64,000 nt of DNA, taken from Emticicia aquatilis. Its GTDB lineage: Bacteria; Bacteroidota; Bacteroidia; Cytophagales; Spirosomataceae. This document shows positions 1 to 9,013 of this stretch, one piece after another. The position numbers and the translations under genes were made by a program. Below the pieces are notes generated by a model that was given only the letters and a program-made list of their open reading frames with translations, ran no database searches and was not told the DNA's origin. Every line of letters begins with the position of its first letter. Position 1 is the first letter of the stretch. The DNA lies in contig NZ_BMKK01000002.1 in the NCBI RefSeq assembly GCF_014644295.1, positions 558,001 to 622,000 on the forward strand, in the 5' to 3' direction.

Positions 1-1420
1 TTGCTTTTGCAATGATTACTGTGTTTTTATATTCTTTTACATGCTCAACAAATGCTGGTGTTAGTTCATCTAAGCTTACCTCTACAAAATTGATTGTTTG
101 ATGTAATTGTTTGGCTGGATTGAAAAATTCTTCAACCGTAAACAATGGCAATTTATTTTGTAAATCTGACTGAGTCAACCAAACATCATAATCAAGAATT
201 TCTTTGAGGCCATTTGGCAACATAAATGGCACAGATTTTTTGCCAGAATAAATATAATCTGCTCCTAAATCGTTCATTCTCCATTTATCTGGCAATGGCA
301 AATAAAAATGACCGATTGGTTTTAAATCATCATGAGATTCGACCTCTATTTTAGAGAAATCGGCAATGACTCTCGGTACATTTAAGGCTCCAAAGTTTCC
401 AACCTCAAAAGTCTCTCTACGACTATAACTGTATGGATTTATGGGTGAAACTTCAATTAGTTCTGAATTATGAGTTCTGAATGCTGAGTTATTTTTCTTT
501 ATCTCGAAACTTTCCTTTTCTCTTAAATCAGCACTTTTAGTTATAAGTGAACGAGCCACTGGAGCTTCAAATTCTGGGTCTTCGGTTAAACTTACACGAA
601 CAGTGTCGCCTAAGCCATCTTCGAGCAACGTACCGATTCCCATTGAAGATTTTATTCTACCGTCTTCTCCTTCACCTGCTTCAGTTACACCTAAATGTAG
701 TGGATAAGGTTTTAGTTTTTCTCCTTCAAGTCTTTGTACTAAAAGACGATACGCCTGCACCATTACTTGTGGGTTCGATGATTTCATCGAAATCACGATA
801 TTGAAATAGTTTTCATCTTCGCAGATTCGTAAAAACTCTAATGCTGATTCAACCATTCCGAGCGGTGTATCTCCATAGCGGCTTAAAATACGGTCTGAAA
901 GCGAGCCATGATTCGTTCCGATTCTCATGGCAGTACCATATTCTTTACAAATTTTCACAAGCGGCATGAAACGCTCTCTGATACGCTCTAACTCAACTTG
1001 ATAGCTTTCTTCGGTATAATCAATTACTTCAAAACGCTTTTTATCGGCATAATTTCCTGGGTTTATACGTACTTTTTCTACGATACGGGCAGCCAGTTCG
1101 GCTGCATTTGGCGTAAAGTGAATATCGGCAACTAAAGGTGTATTATAGCCCCTTCTTCTTAATTCATTCTTAATATTTTCGAGATTCTGAGCTTCTTTTA
1201 CGCTCGGAGCTGTGATACGCACCAACTCACAACCGCTTTCTATCATTCGTATTGACTGTTCAACCGAACCCAGCGTATCCATTGTGTCAACAGTTGTCAT
1301 TGACTGCACTCGAATCGGATAGTCTGAACCTAAATAAAGGTCGCCAATTTTTACTTGATTCGTGATTCGGCGAGAATACTCAGTAAGAGAATGACAGTAT
1401 TTTTTTTGAAAATCTTGCAT
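1..1420 (-). CDS. ispG: 4-hydroxy-3-methylbut-2-enyl diphosphate synthase IspG (3' end outside window)
   Basis: This gene makes HMBPP from MEcPP, the penultimate step of the MEP isoprenoid pathway, using a 4Fe-4S cluster. The reading frame is open from ATG at 1420 to the window edge, about 473 codons, so the C-terminus with the cluster cysteines is not visible. The N-terminal TIM-barrel reads like IspG (VQSMTTVDT near residue 40, [19 protein letters not shown]). The length before the edge and the extra middle domain point to the long IspG form with an inserted domain, which is typical of Bacteroidota and Chlamydiae. A short Asn/Ser-rich linker at 456-490 is encoded by degenerate tandem heptamers like those found between genes elsewhere in the window. 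Confidence 0.93.
   Translation of the reverse strand, partial: MQDFQKKYCHSLTEYSRRITNQVKIGDLYLGSDYPIRVQSMTTVDTMDTLGSVEQSIRMIESGCELVRITAPSVKEAQNLENIKNELRRRGYNTPLVADIHFTPNAAELAARIVEKVRINPGNYADKKRFEVIDYTEESYQVELERIRERFMPLVKICKEYGTAMRIGTNHGSLSDRILSRYGDTPLGMVESALEFLRICEDENYFNIVISMKSSNPQVMVQAYRLLVQRLEGEKLKPYPLHLGVTEAGEGEDGRIKSSMGIGTLLEDGLGDTVRVSLTEDPEFEAPVARSLITKSADLREKESFEIKKNNSAFRTHNSELIEVSPINPYSYSRRETFEVGNFGALNVPRVIADFSKIEVESHDDLKPIGHFYLPLPDKWRMNDLGADYIYSGKKSVPFMLPNGLKEILDYDVWLTQSDLQNKLPLFTVEEFFNPAKQLHQTINFVEVSLDELTPAFVEHVKEYKNTVIIAKA
456..490. repeat. Degenerate tandem heptamer inside ispG
   Basis: Five consecutive 7-bp units (ATTAGTT, CTGAATT, ATGAGTT, CTGAATG, CTGAGTT on the + strand) lie inside the coding frame of ispG and encode roughly [11 protein letters not shown]. 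The same kind of unit occurs outside genes at 22492-22533. Confidence 0.7.
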
Positions 1421-1575
1421 GAAAAATATAAAAAGAAATGGATTACCTCAAAAACGATTGAATTTAAATGGGACCTAACTTAATCATTCATAGAATTTTA
1501 CAAACTCAATTAATGATTTCTTAGCACAGGTTAAGCTAATCAAAAATAATAAAATAATTATTTTAGTTTTGTTAT

Positions 1576-1591
1576 TATTTTTGCAAAAATA
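1576..1591. promoter_or_regulatory. Palindromic pair of divergent -7 elements
   Basis: TATTTTTGCAAAAATA is a perfect 16-bp palindrome. Each half matches the Bacteroidota -7 consensus TAnnTTTG, one facing queE and one facing ispG. It sits in the 283-bp region between these divergent genes. I found no convincing -33 TTTG at the right distance for either direction, so promoter function is inferred only. Confidence 0.4.
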
Positions 1592-1676
1592 GTCATCATT
1601 ATAACTATAATAACGATAGAAAGGTTGAAAATTTGTCAACTATTCTTTTTAAGGTCGTATTTTGGTTATTTTTTGG

Positions 1677-1684
1677 TATTTTTG
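1677..1684 (+). promoter_or_regulatory. -7 element upstream of queE
   Basis: TATTTTTG matches TAnnTTTG exactly and lies about 20 bp before the queE start codon. This would give a very short leader. No good -33 box is seen. Confidence 0.4.
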
Positions 1685-1703
1685 CAGATATTTTAATTAT
1701 TAA

Positions 1704-2315
1704 ATGATTTCTACTGAAAATAAATTACCTGTCATGGAGGCGTTTTATACACTACAAGGCGAAGGTTTTCATGCGGGAAGGGCAGCGTATTTTATTCGTT
1801 TGGGCGGGTGTGATGTAGGCTGCGTATGGTGCGATGTGAAAGAATCGTGGGATGCTGAAATTCATCCTAAAATAAGCATTAGCCAAATTGTGGCTGATGC
1901 AAGCCAACACAATGGCCGTTTAGCTGTGATTACAGGTGGCGAACCTTTAATGTATAATTTAGATGAATTGACAACAGCTTTGAAAGAAGCTGGTTTTCAG
2001 ACTAATATCGAAACTTCGGGAGCTCACCCAATGTCTGGACATTGGGACTGGGTCTGTTTTTCACCGAAAAAATTCAAAGAGGCTCACCCAAGTATTTTTG
2101 AGCAAGCAAATGAGCTAAAGGTAATTGTTTATAATAAATCTGACTTTAAGTTTGCAGAAAAATACGCTAAACTTGTCAATAAAGATTGCCAGCTTTTACT
2201 TCAGCCCGAATGGAGCAAGAAAGATACGATGCAGCCTTTGATTGTTGAATATATCAAGCAAAATCCACAATGGAGAATTAGTTTACAGACTCACAAGTAT
2301 TTAGATATTCCATAA
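1704..2315 (+). CDS. queE: 7-carboxy-7-deazaguanine synthase QueE
   Basis: QueE is a radical SAM enzyme that converts 6-carboxytetrahydropterin to 7-carboxy-7-deazaguanine, on the route to preQ0 and queuosine. The protein is 203 aa, a normal size. It begins with the family signature EAFYTLQGEGFHAGR (residues 12-26), followed by the radical SAM cysteines C36-x3-C40-x2-C43 (GCDVGCVWCD) and the glycine motif ITGGEPLM. The gene stands alone, with no queC, queD or queF beside it. A TAnnTTTG element lies just upstream and a perfect 12-bp inverted repeat just downstream, where it converges with the next gene. Confidence 0.93.
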   Translation: MISTENKLPVMEAFYTLQGEGFHAGRAAYFIRLGGCDVGCVWCDVKESWDAEIHPKISISQIVADASQHNGRLAVITGGEPLMYNLDELTTALKEAGFQTNIETSGAHPMSGHWDWVCFSPKKFKEAHPSIFEQANELKVIVYNKSDFKFAEKYAKLVNKDCQLLLQPEWSKKDTMQPLIVEYIKQNPQWRISLQTHKYLDIP

Positions 2316-2319
2316 GAAT

Positions 2320-2367
2320 TGTACCGTAGGTTTGGAGTTGAGCAGTTATGTTCAGACCTACGGTACA
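2320..2367. repeat. REP-like inverted repeat between convergent genes
   Basis: The arms TGTACCGTAGGT (2320-2331) and ACCTACGGTACA (2356-2367) are perfect 12-bp complements separated by 24 bp. There is no T-run, so it is not a classical terminator, although it lies between convergent queE and the FAD oxidoreductase. The core CCGTAGG recurs in the nested palindromes at 19311-19466. Confidence 0.75.
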
Positions 2368-2375
2368 GATTTCAA

Positions 2376-3491
2376 TTATAAAGTCTTGCCGTGAGTGGCT
2401 CTGATAATTGGATTTAATAAAAATGGAACTTTTTTAAGTGTAGAGATTGCTAAATTAGAATTAAACTCATCGCCAAAAAGTTTTTGAAGTTGTCGGCCAC
2501 GCCATAATCTATTTCGGAAATTCTTATCCCACTGATTGGTATAAGTTTCCTCCATTTCTGCCCTACTGATTTTTTTACGCAAAAAGTCATTGATAATGTC
2601 TGAGGCAATAACCCCTGCTCGAATGGCTATTGACATACCATTTCCAGCCAATGGAGTAATCAAACCTGCCGTATCGCCTACCATCAAGATATTTTTATGG
2701 ACCGCCGATTTGGGAGTAAAAATGATTTCGTTGATAACCAATGGCCGAGCAAACAAAAACTCAGCATTCTGAAAAATATCAAACAAAAATGGATTTTGAC
2801 ACATGAACTCCAATTCCATTTCGTGGATTCCTCCGCTTTGTTTTACATTTTTTCTTTCGGAAAGATAACATAAACAATATTTATCATCTTCGATTGCCGA
2901 AATACCGCAATAGCCACCATTAAAATTATGAAGAGCTATCAAATCTTTGGGGAAATCGTATTTTATATGATACTTTACCCCTACAAATGACTGTTTTTGT
3001 TCTGGAAATTGGCGAAAAAGTGATTTATCAAGCTTTCCTCGCTTGCCATACGAACCAATTACAAGGTTTGTCTCGAAAGTTTGATTGGTATTTGTCTCAA
3101 CAAAAAATTTTTCGTTGATTTTCTGAATATCATCAACACTCGTATTTAATAGAAATGTAACTCCTGATTTTTGAGCAATATTATAAAGTTCGTAATCGAG
3201 AGTGTATCTACTAATACCAAAACCACCCATTTTAAGGTTGGTTTCGAGGCTTTTTCCTTTTGTTGATGTAAGTTTAAACTTATTGATATTTGTGCAGCCC
3301 AAGTGCTCTAAATCCAAGCCAAGGTGTTCAAGAAATGGCCTTACTTCGTTTGAAACATACTCGCCACAAACTTTATTAAATGGGTAAGCATATTTTTCAA
3401 TCAATAATACCTTGTAATCTTTTTCTGCAAGTTGTATAGATGAAATCAGGCCGCCAAGCCCACCTCCAACAATTATGACGTCATAATCCAT
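2376..3491 (-). CDS. FAD-dependent oxidoreductase, geranylgeranyl-reductase-like
   Basis: This is a 371-aa flavoprotein of the PHBH/geranylgeranyl reductase type. A Rossmann FAD motif (VIIVGGGLGGL) starts at residue 5, CGEYVSNEV follows in the early part, and the second FAD motif (MVGDTAGLITPLAGNGMS) lies near residue 270. Relatives reduce isoprenoid chains or hydroxylate aromatic and polyketide substrates. The substrate here cannot be read from sequence. The gene begins 3 bp after the stop of the vanadium-haloperoxidase-like gene at 3495-4997, so the two are almost certainly co-transcribed, which suggests oxidative tailoring of one compound. Confidence 0.8.
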   Translation of the reverse strand: MDYDVIIVGGGLGGLISSIQLAEKDYKVLLIEKYAYPFNKVCGEYVSNEVRPFLEHLGLDLEHLGCTNINKFKLTSTKGKSLETNLKMGGFGISRYTLDYELYNIAQKSGVTFLLNTSVDDIQKINEKFFVETNTNQTFETNLVIGSYGKRGKLDKSLFRQFPEQKQSFVGVKYHIKYDFPKDLIALHNFNGGYCGISAIEDDKYCLCYLSERKNVKQSGGIHEMELEFMCQNPFLFDIFQNAEFLFARPLVINEIIFTPKSAVHKNILMVGDTAGLITPLAGNGMSIAIRAGVIASDIINDFLRKKISRAEMEETYTNQWDKNFRNRLWRGRQLQKLFGDEFNSNLAISTLKKVPFLLNPIIRATHGKTL

Positions 3492-3494
3492 AGG

Positions 3495-4997
3495 TTATTT
3501 TTTATATCGCAATGAAAGTGCGTTTTTTCCAACGATTTTGCCTAACTCTTCGCCTTGTTCAATTCCATCTCTAAAATGGATACCACCATAAACCCTCGAT
3601 ATACTACATTCTTTGGCAGCAGTCCAAAAAGACGAAAAAGTCTTTGGTGGGCCAACAAAGTACTTTGAATAATCAGTAAAGCCTACATTATCGCCAATTT
3701 TTGATGTAAGCACAGTGGCCATTGTTGAAGTCTGTGCCGAATGTCCCGATGGAAATTCAGGGAATGGAGGCGTAAGCAATGCTGGTTCCCACTGATTATC
3801 AATGTATTTTTTGATATAAGCGATTGGTCGAATAAGATTGTTTTGATACTTAATTCTCCATGTTACTATGAAAGCATCACTGATGGCAATCGCTAAGTTG
3901 CTGTAAAGCTCGGTAGCACTTGCTAAATCAACTGGTTTTTGCTTTAAAACTTGAGTCAAAATCGAAATTGAGTGTCCGGGAGCCGTATAGGTAAAAGTTG
4001 CGGCATCATCCCAAAAGTTAGCTATTTGTAACTTCTCACTGTTTGGCACAACTTGTTTTGAAATATCATACACTTCTTTAGCCATTTTATAGAAAGCTGA
4101 GTTTGGATAAATCGAAAACTCAACTTTGGGCTTTATATCAATTTCTTCTTGGTTTTTAGCTAAAAAGGTTCTGTTTTCTCCCCATTTCGGGTGCAGTGGC
4201 CCAGTATTTTCTAAATCTGCTACTCGATTGATTTCAAAACATGACTGACAAATTGGCAATTTATACCCCATACTGTAGGTACGCAAAAATGATTGATGTC
4301 CGCCATCATTCTTTGAATACTCATAAATCCAAAAAGCAATCTTTGCTCCATAAAGTTTCGATTTTTTCATGGCATCAGGCGAAAGCTGTCTGGTAAAATG
4401 GGCATTGACTGAATCATTAAGAGCATAAACTTTTTCCATCCAAATGTAAGGTGCAGAAATAAAAAGCTTGTCAACCAATTTAAAAACTGCTGAATTTAAA
4501 GCCACCGCTGGATTGAAAAATCTACTATCAATATTCAAACTATCGGGGCGATGAAATTCTTGTAACTGGTCAGAAAGAGAAATATTCCCCATATTGGCTG
4601 GTAAAATTGATTCATAAGCTGCCAGATTGATGTAAGCCATGTTTCGAGATGCCACATTGGGGCTATATCCTTGAGTTTGTTCGATTAACTCAAAAATCAA
4701 TTCGTGCCATTTAACAAGCAAATCAGAATTTGTATAATCATAAACTCTCATAGGCTCAACTTTGTTCGGTGTCGGATTTCCGATTTGGGTATTCTCGGGT
4801 GTTAGCACTTCTTCCAATTCGTCAGCTTTGGTGGCTTTTTCTGTTTTTATTACTTTTTCCGGTACAGCCTTAGGTTTTTCCTTATTTGTAGGTGGAACTG
4901 GCTTAGGGGTAGTCTTTTTTGCAGCCGTTGTTGTGGTTTGTGCAATACCAAATGTTACACTCAAAATGATAAGTAATAGGGATAGTATTTTACGCAT
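3495..4997 (-). CDS. Secreted vanadium-dependent haloperoxidase-like (PAP2 superfamily) protein
   Basis: The 500-aa protein has a Sec signal peptide (hydrophobic residues 4-18, ending ...FGIAQ), a Lys/Pro/Thr-rich linker to about residue 70, then an all-helical domain. The PAP2/vanadium haloperoxidase signature is complete: K383-x6-R390-P391, PSGH at 416-419 and SRVYGGIH at 467-474. These residues hold phosphate or vanadate in the family. Such proteins are either haloperoxidases or acid phosphatases, and the length and context favour the haloperoxidase-like group common in Bacteroidota. The next gene, an FAD oxidoreductase, starts 3 bp downstream. Confidence 0.82.
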   Translation of the reverse strand: MRKILSLLLIILSVTFGIAQTTTTAAKKTTPKPVPPTNKEKPKAVPEKVIKTEKATKADELEEVLTPENTQIGNPTPNKVEPMRVYDYTNSDLLVKWHELIFELIEQTQGYSPNVASRNMAYINLAAYESILPANMGNISLSDQLQEFHRPDSLNIDSRFFNPAVALNSAVFKLVDKLFISAPYIWMEKVYALNDSVNAHFTRQLSPDAMKKSKLYGAKIAFWIYEYSKNDGGHQSFLRTYSMGYKLPICQSCFEINRVADLENTGPLHPKWGENRTFLAKNQEEIDIKPKVEFSIYPNSAFYKMAKEVYDISKQVVPNSEKLQIANFWDDAATFTYTAPGHSISILTQVLKQKPVDLASATELYSNLAIAISDAFIVTWRIKYQNNLIRPIAYIKKYIDNQWEPALLTPPFPEFPSGHSAQTSTMATVLTSKIGDNVGFTDYSKYFVGPPKTFSSFWTAAKECSISRVYGGIHFRDGIEQGEELGKIVGKNALSLRYKK

Positions 4998-5143
4998 TTG
5001 AAATTCCTGATTTTAGTTTAGCCAAAGTTTAGGGTTTAAAAATGATGATTTTTAAACAATTATTACCTACAAATTTAATTTATTTCTTCACTTAAAAAAA
5101 ATCAACGTAATTTAGAGCCACAAAAATTAACATCATCAATACA

Positions 5144-8038
5144 ATGCCCACAAAAAAACTTTTTCTGTTGGATGCAATGGCTCTTATCTACAGAGCTCAC
5201 TTTGCTTTTATCAAAGCTCCACGAATTACCTCTACTGGCCTAAATACAAGTTGTGTATTCGGCTTTGCCAATGCAATTTTAGAAGTGATTCAAAAAGAAA
5301 AACCTACGCACATAGGTGTTGCCTTCGACTTACCGGGGGGTACATTTAGAAATGAATGGTTTCCAGAATATAAAGCTAATCGTCAAGAACAGCCAGAAGA
5401 TATTACGATTGCGATACCTTATGTAAAAAAATTGGTCGAAGCAATGGATATTCCATTGTTGATGATACCGGGCTATGAAGCTGATGACGTAATCGGGACC
5501 ATTGCTAAGAGAGCGGCAAAACACGATTTTGAGGTATTCATGATGACCCCTGATAAAGATTACGGGCAGTTGGTAGAAGACCATATATATATGTATAAAC
5601 CAGCGATTTTTGGAAAAGATGCCGAAAAGTTGGGAGTAAAAGAAGTTTGTGAGAAATGGGGTATCGAACGACCAGAACAAGTAATTGATTTGCTTGGACT
5701 AATGGGCGATGCCGTTGATAATATCCCGGGCGTACCGGGGGTTGGTGAAAAAACGGCCGCAAAATTGATTGCAACTTATGGCTCGGTTGAGGGTTTGTAT
5801 GAAAATGCTGATAAATTGACTGGAAAAATTGCCGAAGCAATCAGAAATAACAAAGAACAGGCATTTTTATCAAAAAAACTGGCTCGAATCGAGTTAGATG
5901 TTCCGATTGATTTTGATGAGGAATTCTTGAAAATAACAGCACCAAAGCCCGAACTCATGTCGCCACTTTTGGATGAATTAGAGTTCCGCACGCTGCGTAA
6001 AAGATTATTACCAAACGAACCACAAGAGCCTTCGGCAAGTAGTAAACAGCCTTCGAGCAGTGCATCCTCAAATGCTGTTCCGCCTGTTAATGCCATAAAA
6101 GCAAAGTCTGGTACACAAATTTCGATGTTTGAGGCAATGGCTTCTCCATCAAATGCTTCAACTGCTGAACCATCACAAACGCCATTTGAAGAGGAAGAAG
6201 AACTACAATTTAGAGCCAATGCTGTCAAAGATACGATTCTAAATAAAGTTCATGAATATCATTTGATGGATACTCCTGCCCTACGCAAAAGTTTGATTCA
6301 GTACCTGAGTAATCAAGACGAATTTTGTTTTGATTCAGAAACCACTTCGGTTGATGCCGTTGATGCAGAAATTGTTGGACTTTCATTTGCCTATTACGCA
6401 GGTGAAGCCTTCTACGTTCCGATTCCAAGCGACCAAGCAGAAGCCCAACTGGTGATGAATGAATTTAAAGAAGTATTTGAAAATGAATCGATTACAAAAA
6501 TCGGACAAAACATCAAATACGACCTCATGGTACTTAAAAACTATGGCATTGAGCTGAAAGGTACAATGTTTGATACAATGCTGGCTCACTACATCATCGA
6601 ACCCGAACAACGCCACGGAATGGATTATTTGGCAAATGTTTACCTCAATTATGACCCAGTTTCAATCGAAACGTTGATTGGCAAAGGCAAAGGGCAAGGT
6701 AGCATGAGAGATGTGGCAGTTGAAAAAATTAAAGATTATGCCGCCGAAGATGCCGATATAACGCTACAACTTAAACAAATACTCGAACCAAAATTGGCCG
6801 ACTCTCAACAGCAAAAGCTACTCGAAAAAGTAGAAATGCCTTTGGTGAATGTATTAGCCAATATGGAAATGGAAGGTGTAAGAATTGATATGAATGCCTT
6901 ACATGAAATGTCGAGTGTGCTTGAAACTGACGTAAAGCAAATCCAAACTGATATTTTCACATTGGCTGGTCAGGAATTTAATGTTGCTTCGCCAAAACAA
7001 TTGGGTGATATTTTATTTGAAAAACTCAAACTTGATAGCAAGGCAAAAAAAACCAAAACTGGACAGTATGCCACTGGTGAAGATATTTTATCGAAACTCG
7101 AAAACGACCACGAAATTGTTCGTAAAATACTGGATTTCAGAGAATTAGTAAAACTCAAGAATACTTACGTTGATGCTCTTCCATCGTTGGTTTCAAAAAA
7201 GACAGGACGAATCCATACATCTTATAATCAAGCAGTTGCGGCAACGGGACGTTTGAGTTCAACGAATCCAAACTTACAAAATATTCCGATTCGCACGCCA
7301 CGTGGGCGTGAAATCAGAAAAGCATTTGTACCTCGAAACGAAGATTATGTAATTCTTTCTGCCGATTACTCGCAAATCGAACTCCGCATCATGGCGGCAT
7401 TCAGTGGCGATGAAAGTATGCTCGAAGCCTTCAATCAAGGCATTGATATTCACTCAACTACGGCCTCAAAAGTTTTCAAAGTAGGTATTCCTGATGTTAC
7501 TTCAGATATGCGTCGGAAAGCAAAAATGGTCAACTTTGGTATTATCTACGGTATTTCGGCTTTTGGTTTATCACAAAGGCTCAATATTCCTCGTGGCGAA
7601 GCCAAAGATATTATTGATGCCTATTGGATTGAGTTTCCAAAAATCAAACAATTCATGGACGACACCATCAACAAAGCCCGTGAAATGAAGTTTGTTGAAA
7701 CCATTTTAGGTCGCAGAAGATATTTGCGTGATATAAACTCACAAAATATGACTGACCGAGGTTTTGCCGAGCGTAATGCCATCAATGCTCCCATTCAAGG
7801 CTCAGCGGCTGACATGATAAAAGTTGCAATGATAAATATTCATGATTTCATGAAACAAGAACAACTAAAATCACGCATGATTCTGCAAGTGCATGACGAA
7901 CTTGTTTTTGATGCTCATCGTTCGGAAGTTGATTTCTTAAAAACTAAGGTAAATGAATTGATGTGCACGGCAATTCCGATGGCTGTTAAAATGGAAACTG
8001 GAATGGGAATTGGCGAAAACTGGTTAGAAGCACATTGA
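5144..8038 (+). CDS. polA: DNA polymerase I
   Basis: PolA fills gaps and removes RNA primers in replication and repair. The 964-aa product carries all three domains. The 5'-3' exonuclease spans about residues 1-290 (LLDAMALIYRAHFA, GYEADDVIGT, LMGDAVDNIPGVPG). A Ser/Pro/Ala-rich linker (about 295-345) leads to a 3'-5' exonuclease with an intact DxE (FDSETTS), so proofreading is probably active. The polymerase domain has motif A DYSQIELR (about 740), motif B RRKAKMVNFGIIYG and motif C QVHDE (about 917). The gene appears monocistronic and ends about 90 bp before the start of the Xre antitoxin. Confidence 0.97.
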   Translation: MPTKKLFLLDAMALIYRAHFAFIKAPRITSTGLNTSCVFGFANAILEVIQKEKPTHIGVAFDLPGGTFRNEWFPEYKANRQEQPEDITIAIPYVKKLVEAMDIPLLMIPGYEADDVIGTIAKRAAKHDFEVFMMTPDKDYGQLVEDHIYMYKPAIFGKDAEKLGVKEVCEKWGIERPEQVIDLLGLMGDAVDNIPGVPGVGEKTAAKLIATYGSVEGLYENADKLTGKIAEAIRNNKEQAFLSKKLARIELDVPIDFDEEFLKITAPKPELMSPLLDELEFRTLRKRLLPNEPQEPSASSKQPSSSASSNAVPPVNAIKAKSGTQISMFEAMASPSNASTAEPSQTPFEEEEELQFRANAVKDTILNKVHEYHLMDTPALRKSLIQYLSNQDEFCFDSETTSVDAVDAEIVGLSFAYYAGEAFYVPIPSDQAEAQLVMNEFKEVFENESITKIGQNIKYDLMVLKNYGIELKGTMFDTMLAHYIIEPEQRHGMDYLANVYLNYDPVSIETLIGKGKGQGSMRDVAVEKIKDYAAEDADITLQLKQILEPKLADSQQQKLLEKVEMPLVNVLANMEMEGVRIDMNALHEMSSVLETDVKQIQTDIFTLAGQEFNVASPKQLGDILFEKLKLDSKAKKTKTGQYATGEDILSKLENDHEIVRKILDFRELVKLKNTYVDALPSLVSKKTGRIHTSYNQAVAATGRLSSTNPNLQNIPIRTPRGREIRKAFVPRNEDYVILSADYSQIELRIMAAFSGDESMLEAFNQGIDIHSTTASKVFKVGIPDVTSDMRRKAKMVNFGIIYGISAFGLSQRLNIPRGEAKDIIDAYWIEFPKIKQFMDDTINKAREMKFVETILGRRRYLRDINSQNMTDRGFAERNAINAPIQGSAADMIKVAMINIHDFMKQEQLKSRMILQVHDELVFDAHRSEVDFLKTKVNELMCTAIPMAVKMETGMGIGENWLEAH

Positions 8039-8062
8039 TATAGTTATTTGGTGAATAAACTT

Positions 8063-8108
8063 AGTGGAAATTTGTCTTGCATATTCAGACATTTTTCCAC
8101 TATATTTG
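8063..8108 (+). promoter_or_regulatory. Promoter and operator-like inverted repeat of the Xre-RES module
   Basis: The arms AGTGGAAATTTGTCT (8063-8077) and AGACATTTTTCCACT (8087-8101) are complementary at 13 of 15 positions around a 9-bp spacer. The repeat overlaps a Bacteroidota promoter: TTG at 8077-8079, 21 bp, then an exact -7 TATATTTG at 8101-8108. A start near 8115 places the first ATG at 8129. This is the expected place for autorepression by an Xre antitoxin. Confidence 0.7.
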
Positions 8109-8128
8109 TTCAAGCAAACGATATAATT

Positions 8129-8524
8129 ATGACCGCCGTCAGCACAAAATCCAATAGCTACTCGCTACTAATGCAGGCATACGAAGGTATTAGTGCAAAA
8201 AAAATGCAAGAATTGATGGTTGCAACACATCAAGAAAAGAATTTCTTTGCCGATATCCTTCATATTTCACCAAAAACGCTTGATAGATACATCAAAGAAG
8301 ATAAAAAATTTAACCCAACTGAAAGTGAGAAAATGCTTAAACTTGAACAAGTTTATGAGTGGGGCAAAGAAGTATTCGGAGATGTTGATACTTTTAATAG
8401 GTGGATTATAAAACCCGCATATGGCTTAGGCGATAGAATTCCAAAAATACTAATGCAAACCCATGGAGGCTTGACTTTGGTAGAGGATGAGTTAATCAGA
8501 ATTGCATATGGTGCATTGGCTTGA
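8129..8524 (+). CDS. Xre/MbcA/ParS-family antitoxin
   Basis: This is the antitoxin half of a type II Xre-RES toxin-antitoxin module (131 aa). An N-terminal DNA-binding helical region (FFADILHISPKTLDRYIKED) is followed by the ParS/MbcA toxin-binding domain (YEWGKEVFGDVDTFNRWI, then KPAYGLGDRIPKILMQTHGG). The frame is open back to a TTG at 8048, but the promoter's -7 element at 8101-8108 makes ATG 8129 the likely start. In this family the antitoxin inserts into the toxin active site and also represses the operon. The toxin gene follows after 39 bp. Confidence 0.88.
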   Translation: MTAVSTKSNSYSLLMQAYEGISAKKMQELMVATHQEKNFFADILHISPKTLDRYIKEDKKFNPTESEKMLKLEQVYEWGKEVFGDVDTFNRWIIKPAYGLGDRIPKILMQTHGGLTLVEDELIRIAYGALA

Positions 8525-8563
8525 AAGTAAATCCATAAACAACAATATGTATATTAAAAATTA

Positions 8564-9013
8564 ATGATTGTTTATAGAATTACGACCCCTAAATATGCTC
8601 AACTCACAGCATCTGGAAGAAGTGCAAGATGGAATAGAAATGGCCAATTTGTCATTTATTTTGCGGGAAATATATCGCTGGCTTGCCTTGAAAACGTAGT
8701 TCATAGAGATAGTGAGGGGTTAATTGGTAATTTCAGTTTGATGAGTGTAGAAATTCCCAAAAAGGTTTCTATTAAAATAATACAAATTGATGATTTACCC
8801 GAAAATTGGTCTGATAAATTTAATTTTGAGATTTGCCAAGAGATTAGTACAAAATGGTTAAATAATCTTGAAAGTTGTGTACTATGCGTGCCATCAGTTA
8901 TTGTTCCACTCGAATCTAATTATTTAATAAACCCTCAACATCCCGACTTCAGATTCATAAAACTACTCTCAGTAGAAAAATTCAATTTCGATAATCGTAT
9001 AAAATCTACATGA
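8564..9013 (+). CDS. RES-domain toxin (NAD+-degrading type)
   Basis: A 149-aa RES domain protein. RES toxins of Xre-RES modules (MbcT, ParT) consume NAD+ by phosphorolysis, hydrolysis or ADP-ribosyl transfer. Visible family features are the early Arg (VYRIT, residue 5), SARWN, YFAGN with LACLENVVH following, and a C-terminal PSVIVPLESNYLINPQHPDF segment. The domain looks intact. The last four bases overlap the start of the MobA-like gene (ATGA at 9010-9013), so the toxin is translationally coupled to an unrelated envelope operon. The exact NAD+ chemistry cannot be told from sequence. Confidence 0.87.
   Translation: MIVYRITTPKYAQLTASGRSARWNRNGQFVIYFAGNISLACLENVVHRDSEGLIGNFSLMSVEIPKKVSIKIIQIDDLPENWSDKFNFEICQEISTKWLNNLESCVLCVPSVIVPLESNYLINPQHPDFRFIKLLSVEKFNFDNRIKST

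Noticed and set aside
5776-6228. 150-codon ORF antisense to polA
   Set aside because: It covers the polA linker on the opposite strand. Its low-complexity Ser-rich product is the complement of the polA sequence.
8048-8128. Upstream TTG extension of the Xre antitoxin
   Set aside because: The segment contains the promoter and operator-like repeat, so translation from it is unlikely.
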